Below are positions 11,729 through 20,105 of a stretch of DNA of 64,000 nt, in pieces. The stretch comes from Acinetobacter sp. 10FS3-1 (lineage in GTDB: Bacteria; Pseudomonadota; Gammaproteobacteria; Pseudomonadales; Moraxellaceae): the NCBI RefSeq assembly GCF_013343215.1, contig NZ_CP039143.1, forward strand, positions 930,001 through 994,000, written 5' to 3'. Under the pieces are notes generated by a model, which worked only from the letters and a program-made list of their open reading frames with translations, had not been told where the DNA came from and ran no database searches. Position numbers and translations under genes: made by a program. Numbering within the stretch: position 1 is the first letter of the stretch; each line of letters starts with the position of its first letter.

Positions 11729-12619
11729 ATGAGCGTATTAGTTAATAAAGACACGAAAGTATTGGTACAGGGCTTCACTGGCAAAAACGGCACATTCCAT
11801 TCAGAACAAGCGATTGCTTATGGTACCCAAGTGGTGGGCGGGGTAACCCCAGGCAAGGGTGGTCAGACCCATCTGGATCTACCAGTATTTAATACCATGC
11901 GTGAGGCGGTTCGTGAAACCAATGCGGATGCTTCTGTCATTTATGTTCCTGCGCCTTTCGTACTGGATTCAATTGTAGAGGCGGTGGATTCTGGTATTGG
12001 TTTGATTGTGGTGATCACTGAAGGCGTACCAACACTCGATATGTTAAAGGCTAAGCGTTATCTTGAAACCAATGGCAATGGTACACGCCTGATTGGTCCA
12101 AACTGCCCAGGGATTATTACACCTGAAGAATGCAAGATCGGAATTATGCCAGGCCATATTCACCAGAAAGGTAAAATCGGAATTATCTCGCGTTCAGGTA
12201 CCTTGACCTATGAGGCCGTTGCGCAAACTACGAAGCTAGGTTTGGGGCAGTCAACTTGTATCGGTATTGGAGGTGATCCAATTCCGGGCATGAACCAGAT
12301 TGATTGCTTAAAACTGTTCCAGGAAGATCCTGAAACTGAAGCCATTATTATGATTGGTGAAATTGGCGGGACTGCTGAGGAAGAAGCAGCAGAATATATC
12401 CAGTCGAATGTCACTAAGCCGGTAGTCGGTTATATCGCGGGTGTAACAGCACCAAAAGGCAAGCGTATGGGGCATGCCGGTGCGATCATTTCAGGCGGAA
12501 AGGGCACTGCAGAAGAGAAATTTGCAGCTTTTGAACGTGCAGGAATGGCGTATACGCGTAGTCCGGCTGAGCTTGGTTCTACTATGTTGGAAGTATTGAA
12601 AGACAAAGGTTTAGTGTAA
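11729..12619 (+). CDS. sucD: Succinyl-CoA synthetase alpha subunit
   Basis: This is the CoA-binding subunit that carries the phosphohistidine intermediate of succinyl-CoA synthetase. The 296 residues begin with a Rossmann CoA-binding fold ([12 protein letters not shown] near residue 14) and end with the active-site motif [13 protein letters not shown], whose histidine (about residue 247) is phosphorylated in the family. It completes the sucCD operon and is closed by a strong terminator immediately next to a broken pgaC gene. Confidence 0.97.
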   Translation: MSVLVNKDTKVLVQGFTGKNGTFHSEQAIAYGTQVVGGVTPGKGGQTHLDLPVFNTMREAVRETNADASVIYVPAPFVLDSIVEAVDSGIGLIVVITEGVPTLDMLKAKRYLETNGNGTRLIGPNCPGIITPEECKIGIMPGHIHQKGKIGIISRSGTLTYEAVAQTTKLGLGQSTCIGIGGDPIPGMNQIDCLKLFQEDPETEAIIMIGEIGGTAEEEAAEYIQSNVTKPVVGYIAGVTAPKGKRMGHAGAIISGGKGTAEEKFAAFERAGMAYTRSPAELGSTMLEVLKDKGLV

Positions 12620-12633
12620 GTTAAAACTTCTTT

Positions 12634-12662
12634 AAAAAAATCCCCTAACTGGGGATTTTTTT
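12634..12662 (+). terminator. Intrinsic terminator after sucD
   Basis: AATCCCC and GGGGATT form a 7-bp stem around TAACT, with an A run before and seven T residues after. The remnant of pgaC starts less than 10 bp after the T tract. Confidence 0.88.
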
Positions 12663-12670
12663 ATCTTCAT

Positions 12671-13180
12671 ATGCCTGAAACCTTTAAAGGCTTATGGAAA
12701 CAACGCCTGCGCTGGGCTCAAGGTGGGATTGAAGTGCTATTGGCATATACTCCAAAAATGTTTAACTGGCGTTTACGCCGTATGTGGCCGGTTGTGATCG
12801 AGTCGATGATCAGTATTGTCTGGGCCTATGTCATGTTTGGTATTATATTGCTTTACCTGTATGGGCTATTTTTTCCTTTGCCGGGTGAGTGGGCCATCCA
12901 ATCACTGGTTCCACAGTGGTATGGAGTAATTCTAGGGGTCACCTGTCTTATTCAGTTTTTTGTCAGTCTGATGATTGATAACCGCTATGACCGTGGCCGT
13001 ATTTTAAGAAACTATTTTTGGGTCATCTGGTATCCTTTATTTTTCTGGGTTTTGACTATGATGACCACAGTGGTTGCGGTGCCTAAAACATTATTAAAAA
13101 CTCAAAAACGTGCGCGATGGGTGAGTCCAGATCGTGGCTTTAGAAGGGAGGCCGGAGATGCAAAAAAAGGAAGTATTTAA
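12671..13180 (+). pseudogene. pgaC: Truncated poly-beta-1,6-N-acetylglucosamine synthase (C-terminal third)
   Basis: PgaC is the processive inner-membrane GT2 synthase that makes poly-N-acetylglucosamine (PNAG) biofilm polymer. Only the last 169 residues remain. They begin at MPETFKGLWKQRLRWAQGG, which corresponds to roughly residue 280 of the ~440-residue E. coli protein. The QRLRW motif and the C-terminal transmembrane helices survive. The N-terminal membrane segment and the glycosyltransferase catalytic aspartates are missing. The break falls within about 10 bp of the sucD terminator, so the missing part is not simply frameshifted upstream. The ATG present is an internal methionine with no ribosome site. 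It cannot encode an active synthase. Confidence 0.85.
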
Positions 13181-13718
13181 AGTCGTTACCGACAAAGCAT
13201 TACTCGATATTCCTGCTTATATTGATCAACCTGAATATGTTCGTAATAAGGCGGTAGGTTATAGCTTATTGGCATGCGGCTGGGTGGTATGGATGTGGTT
13301 GTTTATGCCGTTGCTGACCTTGTTCTTTTGGTGGGTGGAAGGCGGTTTGGTCTATGACCAGCTGGTTGTGGCCGAAATGCCCAAAGAATCCTTAAATTTA
13401 TTTCAGTTGATGGGACTTATCGCGACGTTCATTTCATGTCTATTTCTTTGGGCAGGTTATAACTGGTATCGTTTTCATAATAAGGAAAAGCGATTATCTC
13501 CGAAGAACGTCACAACCTCGGATCTGGCTCAAAGTTTCAGTGTAAATGCTTATGATATCAGGCGTTTACAGCAAGCAAAAAATATCACCTTACACTACAG
13601 TGAAGAAGGTAAACTTAGGGCTTATGATCTGAGTGATCAGCTGGAAATACCGACTGCAAAGTGGACGCATGTGGATGTTGCTGCACAAAATCGTCAGGAT
13701 AATAGCCAAAGTGTTTAA
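13158..13718 (+). CDS. pgaD: PNAG synthase auxiliary subunit PgaD
   Basis: PgaD is a small inner-membrane protein that supports PgaC and mediates its c-di-GMP response. The ORF encodes 186 residues with two transmembrane helices (about residues 31-55 and 90-110) separated by a periplasmic loop, then a cytoplasmic tail. The ATG at 13158 has GGGAGG and GGAG just upstream and overlaps the end of pgaC. The protein is longer than E. coli PgaD (about 137), and its last 35 codons overlap a gene on the other strand. With pgaC truncated and pgaA absent from the window, it is probably functionless even though its reading frame is open. Confidence 0.75.
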   Translation: MQKKEVFKVVTDKALLDIPAYIDQPEYVRNKAVGYSLLACGWVVWMWLFMPLLTLFFWWVEGGLVYDQLVVAEMPKESLNLFQLMGLIATFISCLFLWAGYNWYRFHNKEKRLSPKNVTTSDLAQSFSVNAYDIRRLQQAKNITLHYSEEGKLRAYDLSDQLEIPTAKWTHVDVAAQNRQDNSQSV

Positions 13719-14856
13719 CACCATGTTGTTTTAGTAACTCCATAGTTTTAGCGAGTTCTTGAGTGGAGATTTTTTGATTATTTCTCCAGTTGACTGCTTG
13801 AAGCTCGAAAATCGTACGATCCAAAGTTGGGTCGTATTTTTTTGCCTGAGCAATAAGGTCTAAATAAAATTGCTGGTGATTCGTGCTTTCTTCCATATAG
13901 GGCATGGCCATAATTGCATTATAGTCATAATGCGCCAGTGTACTGGCTTGAGATTGACTAAACCATTGTTCACTTTTCGGATTGAGTACAACGGGAGTAT
14001 ACATATTGCGTGCGGTCAGCAGGTGAGGTTGTTGTTTTTTTAAAATCTGGCTAATGCCTGCTGCAAACTGGTCAAGATAAGCAGTTTTGTATTGTGCAAA
14101 TTTAAACTGTTCAGGATGTTGTGGTTGACCTAAAATAGATAAATCTTTAAATCCCCAAGAGCTATAGATTTTTTTAGCGACTTGAGAGTTATCTTCATAG
14201 TCACTGAGGGTAATATCGTCATGATATAAAATGCCGTCGACTGGATTATTCTGAATAAAATCAATAAAAATCTCTGCCACTAAGTTCATATTTTTGGGGT
14301 CAAAAGGGCTGATACGAATATAGCCTGAGCCAGCTCCCTGGCTATGAGTCACATACTGAAGAGACTCAGTTTCCGGAAACTCCCAAGCAATCAGCGGAAG
14401 CCATGCATAGATCTGTTTAACCTGAGTGTACTGTCTAATTTCGCTAAGAACTGTAGGGAATAAATTATTTCGTGTTGGAATATGCCTGTTTTTAAAATAA
14501 ACCTGATCTGCCGACCCATTGGCATCCGGATCGGCAAATGCTTGTAAAAATATCGTATTAGGTTGGATTTGCTGGATACGTGCAATCAAAGCTTTAATAT
14601 TGCGTTGTTGCTGCTCTTTATCAGTATCGAAAACGTAGTCGAGATCAATATGCATAATACGCATTTGATCAATTTTGATCATTTTAGAAGGTGGAAGGTT
14701 TTCTGCTTGGTATTTCGCAACAAGCACATTAATTGGATGGTTTTTAATGAAGACCGGTGCCTTGGAGTGAGATAAGGGGTTGCATGCAAATAAAGGCAGA
14801 GTTGTTATACACATCAGTAGGGTATTCAATTTTTTTTTATCTAAAAAATAAGACAT
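13615..14856 (-). CDS. Stand-alone PgaB C-terminal (GHL13) glycosidase-like lipoprotein
   Basis: The 413-residue product resembles the C-terminal half of PgaB, the GHL13 domain that binds and cleaves partially de-acetylated PNAG. Matching landmarks are IMHIDLDYVFD (about residue 67), LQAFADPD, ISPFD, YHDDITLSDYED (residues 211-222, containing the acidic pair known to be catalytic in E. coli PgaB) and a C-terminal FGYYPDD. An N-terminal hydrophobic stretch ending LFAC (Cys25) looks like a lipobox. The NodB-type deacetylase domain that normally precedes GHL13 is absent. I chose the ATG at 14856 because it gives a clean lipoprotein signal. The frame is open further upstream. It points against pgaC/pgaD and its 3' end overlaps pgaD by 104 bp. 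It may be a PNAG-degrading lipoprotein or an inverted piece of the old operon. Confidence 0.72.
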   Translation of the reverse strand: MSYFLDKKKLNTLLMCITTLPLFACNPLSHSKAPVFIKNHPINVLVAKYQAENLPPSKMIKIDQMRIMHIDLDYVFDTDKEQQQRNIKALIARIQQIQPNTIFLQAFADPDANGSADQVYFKNRHIPTRNNLFPTVLSEIRQYTQVKQIYAWLPLIAWEFPETESLQYVTHSQGAGSGYIRISPFDPKNMNLVAEIFIDFIQNNPVDGILYHDDITLSDYEDNSQVAKKIYSSWGFKDLSILGQPQHPEQFKFAQYKTAYLDQFAAGISQILKKQQPHLLTARNMYTPVVLNPKSEQWFSQSQASTLAHYDYNAIMAMPYMEESTNHQQFYLDLIAQAKKYDPTLDRTIFELQAVNWRNNQKISTQELAKTMELLKQHGVKHFGYYPDDFVQQHPHASTLQSVFPADHSDHKP

Positions 14857-15190
14857 GAGGCTTACTATAAAAAACAAAATCAGGATAAATACTGTAATAG
14901 AAAAAACCTGGCTCTGGGAGAATTTATGTAGTGTTCTGTATTCTTTACTGTTAGAGATGCAGAGGAAAATAAAAATAGCTTGCATAAAGCAAGGGATTAA
15001 ATAAAAACCGCAAATGAGGGTGCAGAAGGAAACGAGCTACTGCCTTTCGGAACGAGCATATTTTTGCTACTATTTAGTAATAAATCATGCATTTAGAAGA
15101 CTGGATTTCCTGCCTCACGCCTTGTCTTAACTAAAAATCTTGCGAAATATATCTTTCCAGTTGCAAACGTAGACGAATTGCCAACAGACC

Positions 15191-15826
15191 CTAATACTCT
15201 ATGGCCTGGAAGCCATTTTTAGTTTTTTGGGTTAGCACAACTATCTGACCTTGCTGAAGAATATGATTCTGTTCCGGTTCAACCAGTACATAATGCGTAT
15301 GACCATATGGATCACGCACCTTGGCCTGTGCAGGAGAATTTAGCTTGGCTTCACCTAAAATAATAATGGCTTTGCATCCAAGCAGCTCGTCACTATAGAG
15401 GGCTGTGGTTTCTTCTTGAGGAATAACTTTAGTGGCCAGCATTGCCCACCAGCGTACAACAGGCATGCACAGCAACAGACAGGCAGGGGTGATAATCCAA
15501 ACGTTGAACAACTGATTACTAAAATATTCAAAAATGCCTTGAATCAAGAAGCCGCTCAAACCAAAACAGGTCAGAAAAATAATCAGCCAGATAAAGAAAG
15601 GTAACTGGCGAATATAAAGCCAGTCCAATACTTTAAACAATATTCCCGGATTCTGTTCAAATGCAATATCGGCCTGTATGGCGTCATGGGGCCAGAACTG
15701 CTCCAGAATATTCTGCGAGCCACCTCCTAGAATCAATAGCACGCACTCCAAAGCTGCAAACATCAGCATCAGGCTTAAGCTGATACTGAATACGATATTT
15801 GAAGGATGAGTGAACAGTTCCCACAT
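15191..15826 (-). CDS. YqiJ-family inner membrane protein (DUF1449-like)
   Basis: The 211-residue protein has an N-terminal membrane part with three hydrophobic helices (about residues 10-32, 75-97 and 105-125). It ends with a soluble beta-rich OB-like domain (about residues 140-211). This is the layout of E. coli YqiJ, whose partner is the flotillin YqiK. No flotillin gene lies next to it here. The upstream neighbour is an unrecognised protein and the downstream neighbour is the PgaB-like lipoprotein. The family name rests on overall layout and the LGG segment in helix one. The cellular role is not established. Confidence 0.6.
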   Translation of the reverse strand: MWELFTHPSNIVFSISLSLMLMFAALECVLLILGGGSQNILEQFWPHDAIQADIAFEQNPGILFKVLDWLYIRQLPFFIWLIIFLTCFGLSGFLIQGIFEYFSNQLFNVWIITPACLLLCMPVVRWWAMLATKVIPQEETTALYSDELLGCKAIIILGEAKLNSPAQAKVRDPYGHTHYVLVEPEQNHILQQGQIVVLTQKTKNGFQAIEY

Positions 15827-16164
15827 TGCTATTGTCTCAAATATTTATGGTTATGGTCAAATATATAATGGATAAAAGATAACAGTTATCATTCAAATTG
15901 TATCCAATAGATTACATAAAATACTAGAATGAAAATTGAAAAAGGCTAGTATTTAATGTTATGCACTTAAGGAGAGTTAAGCATAGAAAAAGATCAAGCG
16001 CAAAGTTTTTAATCATAAATTCATTTTTATAATATTTATTAGACGAATGGACAGATGAAAGTCAAAACAAGAAAATTCAAGCATGAGGGGACGTATAAAA
16101 GAGAGAGTAGGGAAAGTGAGTATGATGATCCTAGTCTGGAGGGGAGAAGCGTTTGTAGAAGCAC
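15827..16164. other. Intergenic region with no recognised feature
   Basis: About 340 bp between two minus-strand genes. It is A/T rich with several stops in each frame. I see no tRNA, terminator or repeat here. It probably contains the promoter of the YqiJ-family gene. Confidence 0.5.
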
Positions 16165-16707
16165 TTAAAGTAGGGCAGTTTGGATGCGAACTTTCATGTC
16201 CAGCGCCTGCTGTAAAAGATAAGATTTCATCCATTTCACCTGCTCACCCATCGGATTGGTTTTGACTGCGCTTTCCAAAAACTGAAGTTCAGGCTGATTA
16301 AATAACTGTTGCTGCAAAGCCTGTTCCAGTGTCTGGGTATTTGCAGAGAGCGGTAAAGCCACCAGATAAAAGGCTTTAGGGTAATTATAAAAAGCATAGA
16401 GCAGGTTAAAGGCCTTTTGATCACCTTTCAGATTACCGGCACCAATTTCATAAGCAGCATTCTGGTTACTGTAGGTAATACCGAGTAGATATTCCCAATG
16501 TCCTTCCTGTTGGCGCAAACCAAACTGGATGCCGATCTGGTCTGCCGTCAGTTCATGCTGCAGATAAATATTTAAAGGGCTGCCATCTTCAGTCAATGGT
16601 TCCTGTAATACCAAAATAGAGGATTGATGCTGATAAAGATAACCAGCAAGCCGTGCTTTTTCCAGGGAGGCTTTTAAGGTTGCAAGATCGAAAGCATTAT
16701 AGGGCAT
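16165..16707 (-). CDS. Hypothetical protein
   Basis: I do not recognise this 180-residue protein. It has no signal peptide or transmembrane segment and is predicted cytoplasmic. The N-terminal half is mixed alpha/beta with several Gln and Leu residues. A conserved-looking middle segment, EYLLGITYSNQNAAYEIG, is followed by helices rich in Gln and Leu. Base composition and codon use match its neighbours, so it looks resident rather than recently acquired. The start at 16707 has no clear ribosome site. Confidence 0.55.
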   Translation of the reverse strand: MPYNAFDLATLKASLEKARLAGYLYQHQSSILVLQEPLTEDGSPLNIYLQHELTADQIGIQFGLRQQEGHWEYLLGITYSNQNAAYEIGAGNLKGDQKAFNLLYAFYNYPKAFYLVALPLSANTQTLEQALQQQLFNQPELQFLESAVKTNPMGEQVKWMKSYLLQQALDMKVRIQTALL

Positions 16708-17032
16708 ATAAAAGAATAAAATTCAGTGGGTAAATTCTTGCAACTCTAGTTTTTTTTCTATCGCTTGTGAACCCCACTTTAGTTGATTTTTCTATTATAT
16801 TTTTTTAAAAAAACTATAAAAAATATCCTGAGGAGGAGGCTGATGGAATGGTGCTAGTTTAGCTTGAAATTTGGATTCACTAAAATTGATAGTTGATATT
16901 AGTGAAGTTTTATATGAGCTTTTGAGATATGAATATCATAAAACAAGCAATCGTTATAAAAAGTTACTCTCTATAATAATTATAAATTTCTATAAAGTGT
17001 CATTAAGTACACGTGTAATCCGCAGGTTGTCC
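16708..17032 (+). promoter_or_regulatory. Upstream region of cysD with possible leader
   Basis: This A/T-rich 325-bp region precedes cysD. It contains a strong Shine-Dalgarno sequence followed by a four-codon open frame (16843-16857) and, just after it, an 8-bp inverted repeat (TTCACTAA at 16876-16883, TTAGTGAA at 16899-16906). The frame of cysD stays open upstream to 16871, but that part has no ribosome site and no resemblance to CysD. Confidence 0.4.
16843..16857 (+). CDS. Candidate leader peptide MEWC ahead of cysD
   Basis: ATG GAA TGG TGC TAG follows a very strong ribosome site, GAGGAGGAG at 16830-16838, with about 6 nt spacing. The peptide would be Met-Glu-Trp-Cys. A single Cys codon immediately before the stop, upstream of cysteine-biosynthesis genes, suggests translation-coupled control. 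The ORF is so short that chance is possible. The strength of the Shine-Dalgarno, far better than that of cysD itself, is the main argument. Confidence 0.35.
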   Translation: MEWC

Positions 17033-17947
17033 ATGTCATTAAATGAGGAAAGACTTACTCATCTTAAACAGCTTGAAGCTGAGAGTATTCACATCATTCG
17101 CGAAGTTGCTGCCGAGTTTGAAAATCCGGTTATGCTTTACTCAATCGGTAAAGATTCAGCTGTTATGCTGCATTTAGCCCTAAAAGCGTTTTACCCTGCA
17201 AAACTTCCATTTCCTCTACTGCATGTAGATACGGGCTGGAAATTTAAAGACATGATCACCTTTCGTGACAACATGGCAAAAACCCATGGTTTTGATTTGA
17301 TCGTTCATCAAAATAAAGAAGGTCGCGATGCAGGCATCAATCCATTCGATCACGGCAGTTCCAAATATACTGACATCATGAAAACTCAGGGTTTGAAACA
17401 GGCACTAGATCAGTATGGTTTTGATGCAGCCTTTGGGGGCGCGCGTCGTGATGAAGAAAAATCACGTGCAAAAGAACGGGTATATTCATTCCGTGACAGC
17501 AAACACCGTTGGGACCCGAAAAACCAGCGTCCAGAACTGTGGAATCTGTATAACGGTAAAGTCAACAAGGGCGAAAGTATTCGTGTATTCCCATTGTCGA
17601 ACTGGACAGAGCTCGACATCTGGCAATATATCTATCTGGAGCAGATTCCAATTGTTCCATTGTATTATGCAGCGAAACGCCCGGTAGTTGAACGTGGTGG
17701 CACCTGGATTATGGTAGATGATGAACGCATGCCACTGAAACAAGGCGAAGTTCCAGAAATGAAATCGGTACGTTTCCGTACACTGGGCTGTTATCCCTTA
17801 ACCGGAGCAGTCGAGTCAGAAGCCGATAGCTTGCCTGAGATTATCCAGGAGATGTTGCTTGCAACCAGCTCTGAACGTCAGGGACGTATGATTGACCATG
17901 ATGAAGCGGGCTCGATGGAAAAGAAAAAACAGGAAGGCTACTTCTAA
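17033..17947 (+). CDS. cysD: Sulfate adenylyltransferase subunit 2
   Basis: This is the small catalytic subunit of ATP sulfurylase, which makes adenosine 5'-phosphosulfate from ATP and sulfate in assimilatory sulfate reduction. The 304-residue protein has the PP-loop-like motif [11 protein letters not shown] near residue 36, the [16 protein letters not shown] segment, and the family C-terminus [10 protein letters not shown]. The ATG at 17033 gives the standard N-terminus [11 protein letters not shown]. cysN follows 122 bp downstream after a small palindromic element, so the two are probably co-transcribed. Confidence 0.95.
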   Translation: MSLNEERLTHLKQLEAESIHIIREVAAEFENPVMLYSIGKDSAVMLHLALKAFYPAKLPFPLLHVDTGWKFKDMITFRDNMAKTHGFDLIVHQNKEGRDAGINPFDHGSSKYTDIMKTQGLKQALDQYGFDAAFGGARRDEEKSRAKERVYSFRDSKHRWDPKNQRPELWNLYNGKVNKGESIRVFPLSNWTELDIWQYIYLEQIPIVPLYYAAKRPVVERGGTWIMVDDERMPLKQGEVPEMKSVRFRTLGCYPLTGAVESEADSLPEIIQEMLLATSSERQGRMIDHDEAGSMEKKKQEGYF

Positions 17948-17949
17948 TT

Positions 17950-18030
17950 AATCTCCCACCTAACCCTCTTTTGGTGCAAGAGGGGGAATAACCATTCTTT
18001 TTATGAAAGAAAGATGGAGGTGCGTGAAGG
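17950..18030. repeat. Palindromic extragenic element between cysD and cysN
   Basis: CCCTCTT at 17964-17970 and AAGAGGG at 17978-17984 form a perfect stem. A second imperfect dyad, CCATTCTTT...AAAGAAAGATGG, follows at about 17992-18017. C-rich then G-rich hairpins of this kind resemble short interspersed repeats scattered through Acinetobacter genomes. I see no second copy in this window. There is no T tract long enough to make it a good terminator. Confidence 0.35.
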
Positions 18031-18069
18031 ATTAAAACTGATTTCTAAAGCATTTGTGGAGTTTGAGCC

Positions 18070-19683
18070 ATGTCTCATCAATCAGAACTGATCAGCCAGG
18101 ATATTCTGGCTTACTTAAAGCAACATGAAAATAAAGACCTGCTGCGTTTCCTGACTTGCGGTAATGTAGATGATGGCAAGTCGACCCTGATCGGTCGTCT
18201 GTTATATGATTCAAAGCTGATCTATGAAGATCATCTGCAAGCGGTAACCCGGGATTCAAAAAAAGTTGGTACGACTGGCGATGCACCTGATCTGGCTTTG
18301 CTGGTTGATGGCCTGCAAGCTGAGCGTGAGCAGGGCATTACCATTGATGTGGCTTACCGTTATTTCTCGACTGAAAAGCGTAAGTTCATCATCGCGGATA
18401 CGCCGGGACATGAGCAATATACCCGTAACATGGCGACTGGTGCGTCGACTGCGGATCTGGCGATTATCCTGATTGATGCCCGTTATGGCGTACAGACCCA
18501 GACGCGCCGTCATACCTTTATTGCCAGCCTGCTTGGTATTAAGAACATTATTGTTGCCATTAACAAAATGGATCTGGTGGAGTTTTCTGAAGCACGTTTC
18601 AACGAGATTCAGGCCGAATACACCAGTTTTGTGAATCAGTTAGGGGATCGCAAACCGGCGAATATCGTATTTACCCCAATTTCGGCCTTGAATGGCGATA
18701 ACGTGGTGAACAAGTCTGAACACACACCGTGGTATACCGGGCAGACCTTAATGGGGACGCTTGAGTCGGTGGAGGTTTCTCATCAGGCAGACAAACAGGA
18801 ATTCCGTTTACCTGTACAGTATGTCAATCGTCCAAATCTGGATTTTCGCGGGTTCTGCGGTACAATCGCGCTCGGTGAAATCGCAGTAGGGGATGAGATT
18901 GTGGCCTTGCCGTCGGGTAAAAAGTCGACGGTAAAAGAAATTGTGACTTTTGATGGTAACTTGCCACGTGCCTTTGCAGGTCAGGCCATTACTTTGACGC
19001 TAAATGACGAGATTGATATTTCTCGTGGCAACATGCTGGTCAAAGCAGGGGATACACCTTTGGCATCACGTTCAGTTCGTGCTTCTGTGGTATGGATGAA
19101 TGATCAGCCTTTGGTAAAGGGCAAGCTTTATAATGTGAAGCTGGGTACACAAATCGTTCCTGCCAAAGTGGAACAGATTAATTACCGTGTGGACGTGAAT
19201 ACGCTGGAAAAAACTCAGGTAGAGCAGCTTAATCTGAATACGATTGCCGATGTCGTCATCGAGTTTGATGCGCCTGTGGTCTTTGACCGTTATCAGGACA
19301 GTCGCCATACCGGTTCGTTTATCTTTATTGACCGCTTAAGCAACGTAACTGTCGGTGCCGGCATGGTTGAGGAAGCGGTTGAATGGGTAGTTCATACCAA
19401 TCCTGTTACTGCCGAAGATCGTGCTGCACGTTTAGGTCAGAAGCCTGCGATAGTATCTGTATCCGCCCAAGCACTGGAAAGTGCGCAAGCCCTAGAAAGC
19501 CTGTTAATTCAACAAGGTGTGGTGGCTATTGCCAAATCAGGTTTAACCGCAGAGCAGGTTGCGCTGCTTCGTGAAACGGGTGTGGTGGTTATAACTGAAG
19601 TGAGCGAAGACGCTGATGTGACTTATGTTCAAGAAGCGGTTGAAGAACTGGCTGAAAAAATTGTGGAATTGGTTCGTCTATAA
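18070..19683 (+). CDS. cysN: Sulfate adenylyltransferase subunit 1 (GTPase)
   Basis: This is the regulatory GTPase subunit of ATP sulfurylase, coupling GTP hydrolysis to adenylyl-sulfate synthesis by CysD. The 537 residues show the translation-factor G domain: P-loop [10 protein letters not shown] near residue 31, [12 protein letters not shown] near residue 112, and NKMD near residue 167. Two beta-barrel domains follow. No adenylyl-sulfate kinase (CysC) domain is fused, unlike some family members. The extra C-terminal ~80 residues are rich in Ala, Glu and Val. A GGAG ribosome site lies 8 nt before the ATG. Confidence 0.95.
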   Translation: MSHQSELISQDILAYLKQHENKDLLRFLTCGNVDDGKSTLIGRLLYDSKLIYEDHLQAVTRDSKKVGTTGDAPDLALLVDGLQAEREQGITIDVAYRYFSTEKRKFIIADTPGHEQYTRNMATGASTADLAIILIDARYGVQTQTRRHTFIASLLGIKNIIVAINKMDLVEFSEARFNEIQAEYTSFVNQLGDRKPANIVFTPISALNGDNVVNKSEHTPWYTGQTLMGTLESVEVSHQADKQEFRLPVQYVNRPNLDFRGFCGTIALGEIAVGDEIVALPSGKKSTVKEIVTFDGNLPRAFAGQAITLTLNDEIDISRGNMLVKAGDTPLASRSVRASVVWMNDQPLVKGKLYNVKLGTQIVPAKVEQINYRVDVNTLEKTQVEQLNLNTIADVVIEFDAPVVFDRYQDSRHTGSFIFIDRLSNVTVGAGMVEEAVEWVVHTNPVTAEDRAARLGQKPAIVSVSAQALESAQALESLLIQQGVVAIAKSGLTAEQVALLRETGVVVITEVSEDADVTYVQEAVEELAEKIVELVRL

Positions 19684-19703
19684 GACAGGACTGTTTTGAG
19701 AAA

Positions 19704-19733
19704 CAACCCGCTAATATATGGCGGGTTTTTTAT
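19704..19733 (+). terminator. Intrinsic terminator after cysN
   Basis: An AACCCGC stem pairs with GCGGGTT around a TAATATATG loop and is followed by a short T run. It lies 20 nt after the cysN stop. Confidence 0.82.
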
Positions 19734-19829
19734 GGTTTCAAAGATGACTTTAATGAATTAAAGAAATACTTAAAAGTCAATAATTCACATAAGTATTCAC
19801 TCTGTATAGAATCTGTCTAAGAGGTGAAT

Positions 19830-20105
19830 ATGATGAAAAAAATTCTAGTTTTATTAGGACTATGTTTGGCTTTTGGGGCGGAAGCCAAACAAAATGGACA
19901 AAGTACTGAAGCGATTAAGCAAAAAATGATTCAGCAATCGATTGAAAGTTATCCAGGAAATTGTCCTTGTCCATACAATACTGCAAAAAATGGGAGTCGA
20001 TGCGGTAAGCTTAGTGCTTATAACCGGGCGGGTGGGTATAAGCCGCTTTGTTATCCAGAAGATATCAGCGATCAGATGGTGAGAGCATATAAAGGCCGTG
20101 CTTAG
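19830..20105 (+). CDS. Small secreted cysteine-containing protein
   Basis: The 91-residue product begins with a clear Sec signal peptide (MMKKILVLLGLCLAFGAEA). The mature part carries four cysteines in a compact pattern, GNCPCPYN...SRCG...SAYNRAGGY...LCY, which suggests two disulfides. I have seen this Cys/Gly/Tyr signature in small proteins of unknown function in other Proteobacteria, but I cannot name a role. AGAGG at 19820-19824 fits the ATG at 19830. It stands alone after the cysN terminator. Oxidative folding would be expected in the periplasm. Confidence 0.65.
   Translation: MMKKILVLLGLCLAFGAEAKQNGQSTEAIKQKMIQQSIESYPGNCPCPYNTAKNGSRCGKLSAYNRAGGYKPLCYPEDISDQMVRAYKGRA

Noticed and set aside
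16013..16265. Short open frames on both strands near the end of the 180-residue unknown protein
   Set aside because: No ribosome sites, low complexity, and overlap with the better-supported gene at 16165-16707.
16871..17032. 54-codon N-terminal extension in frame with cysD
   Set aside because: Begins with TTG, lacks a ribosome site, and its residues do not match CysD. The ATG at 17033 gives the standard N-terminus.
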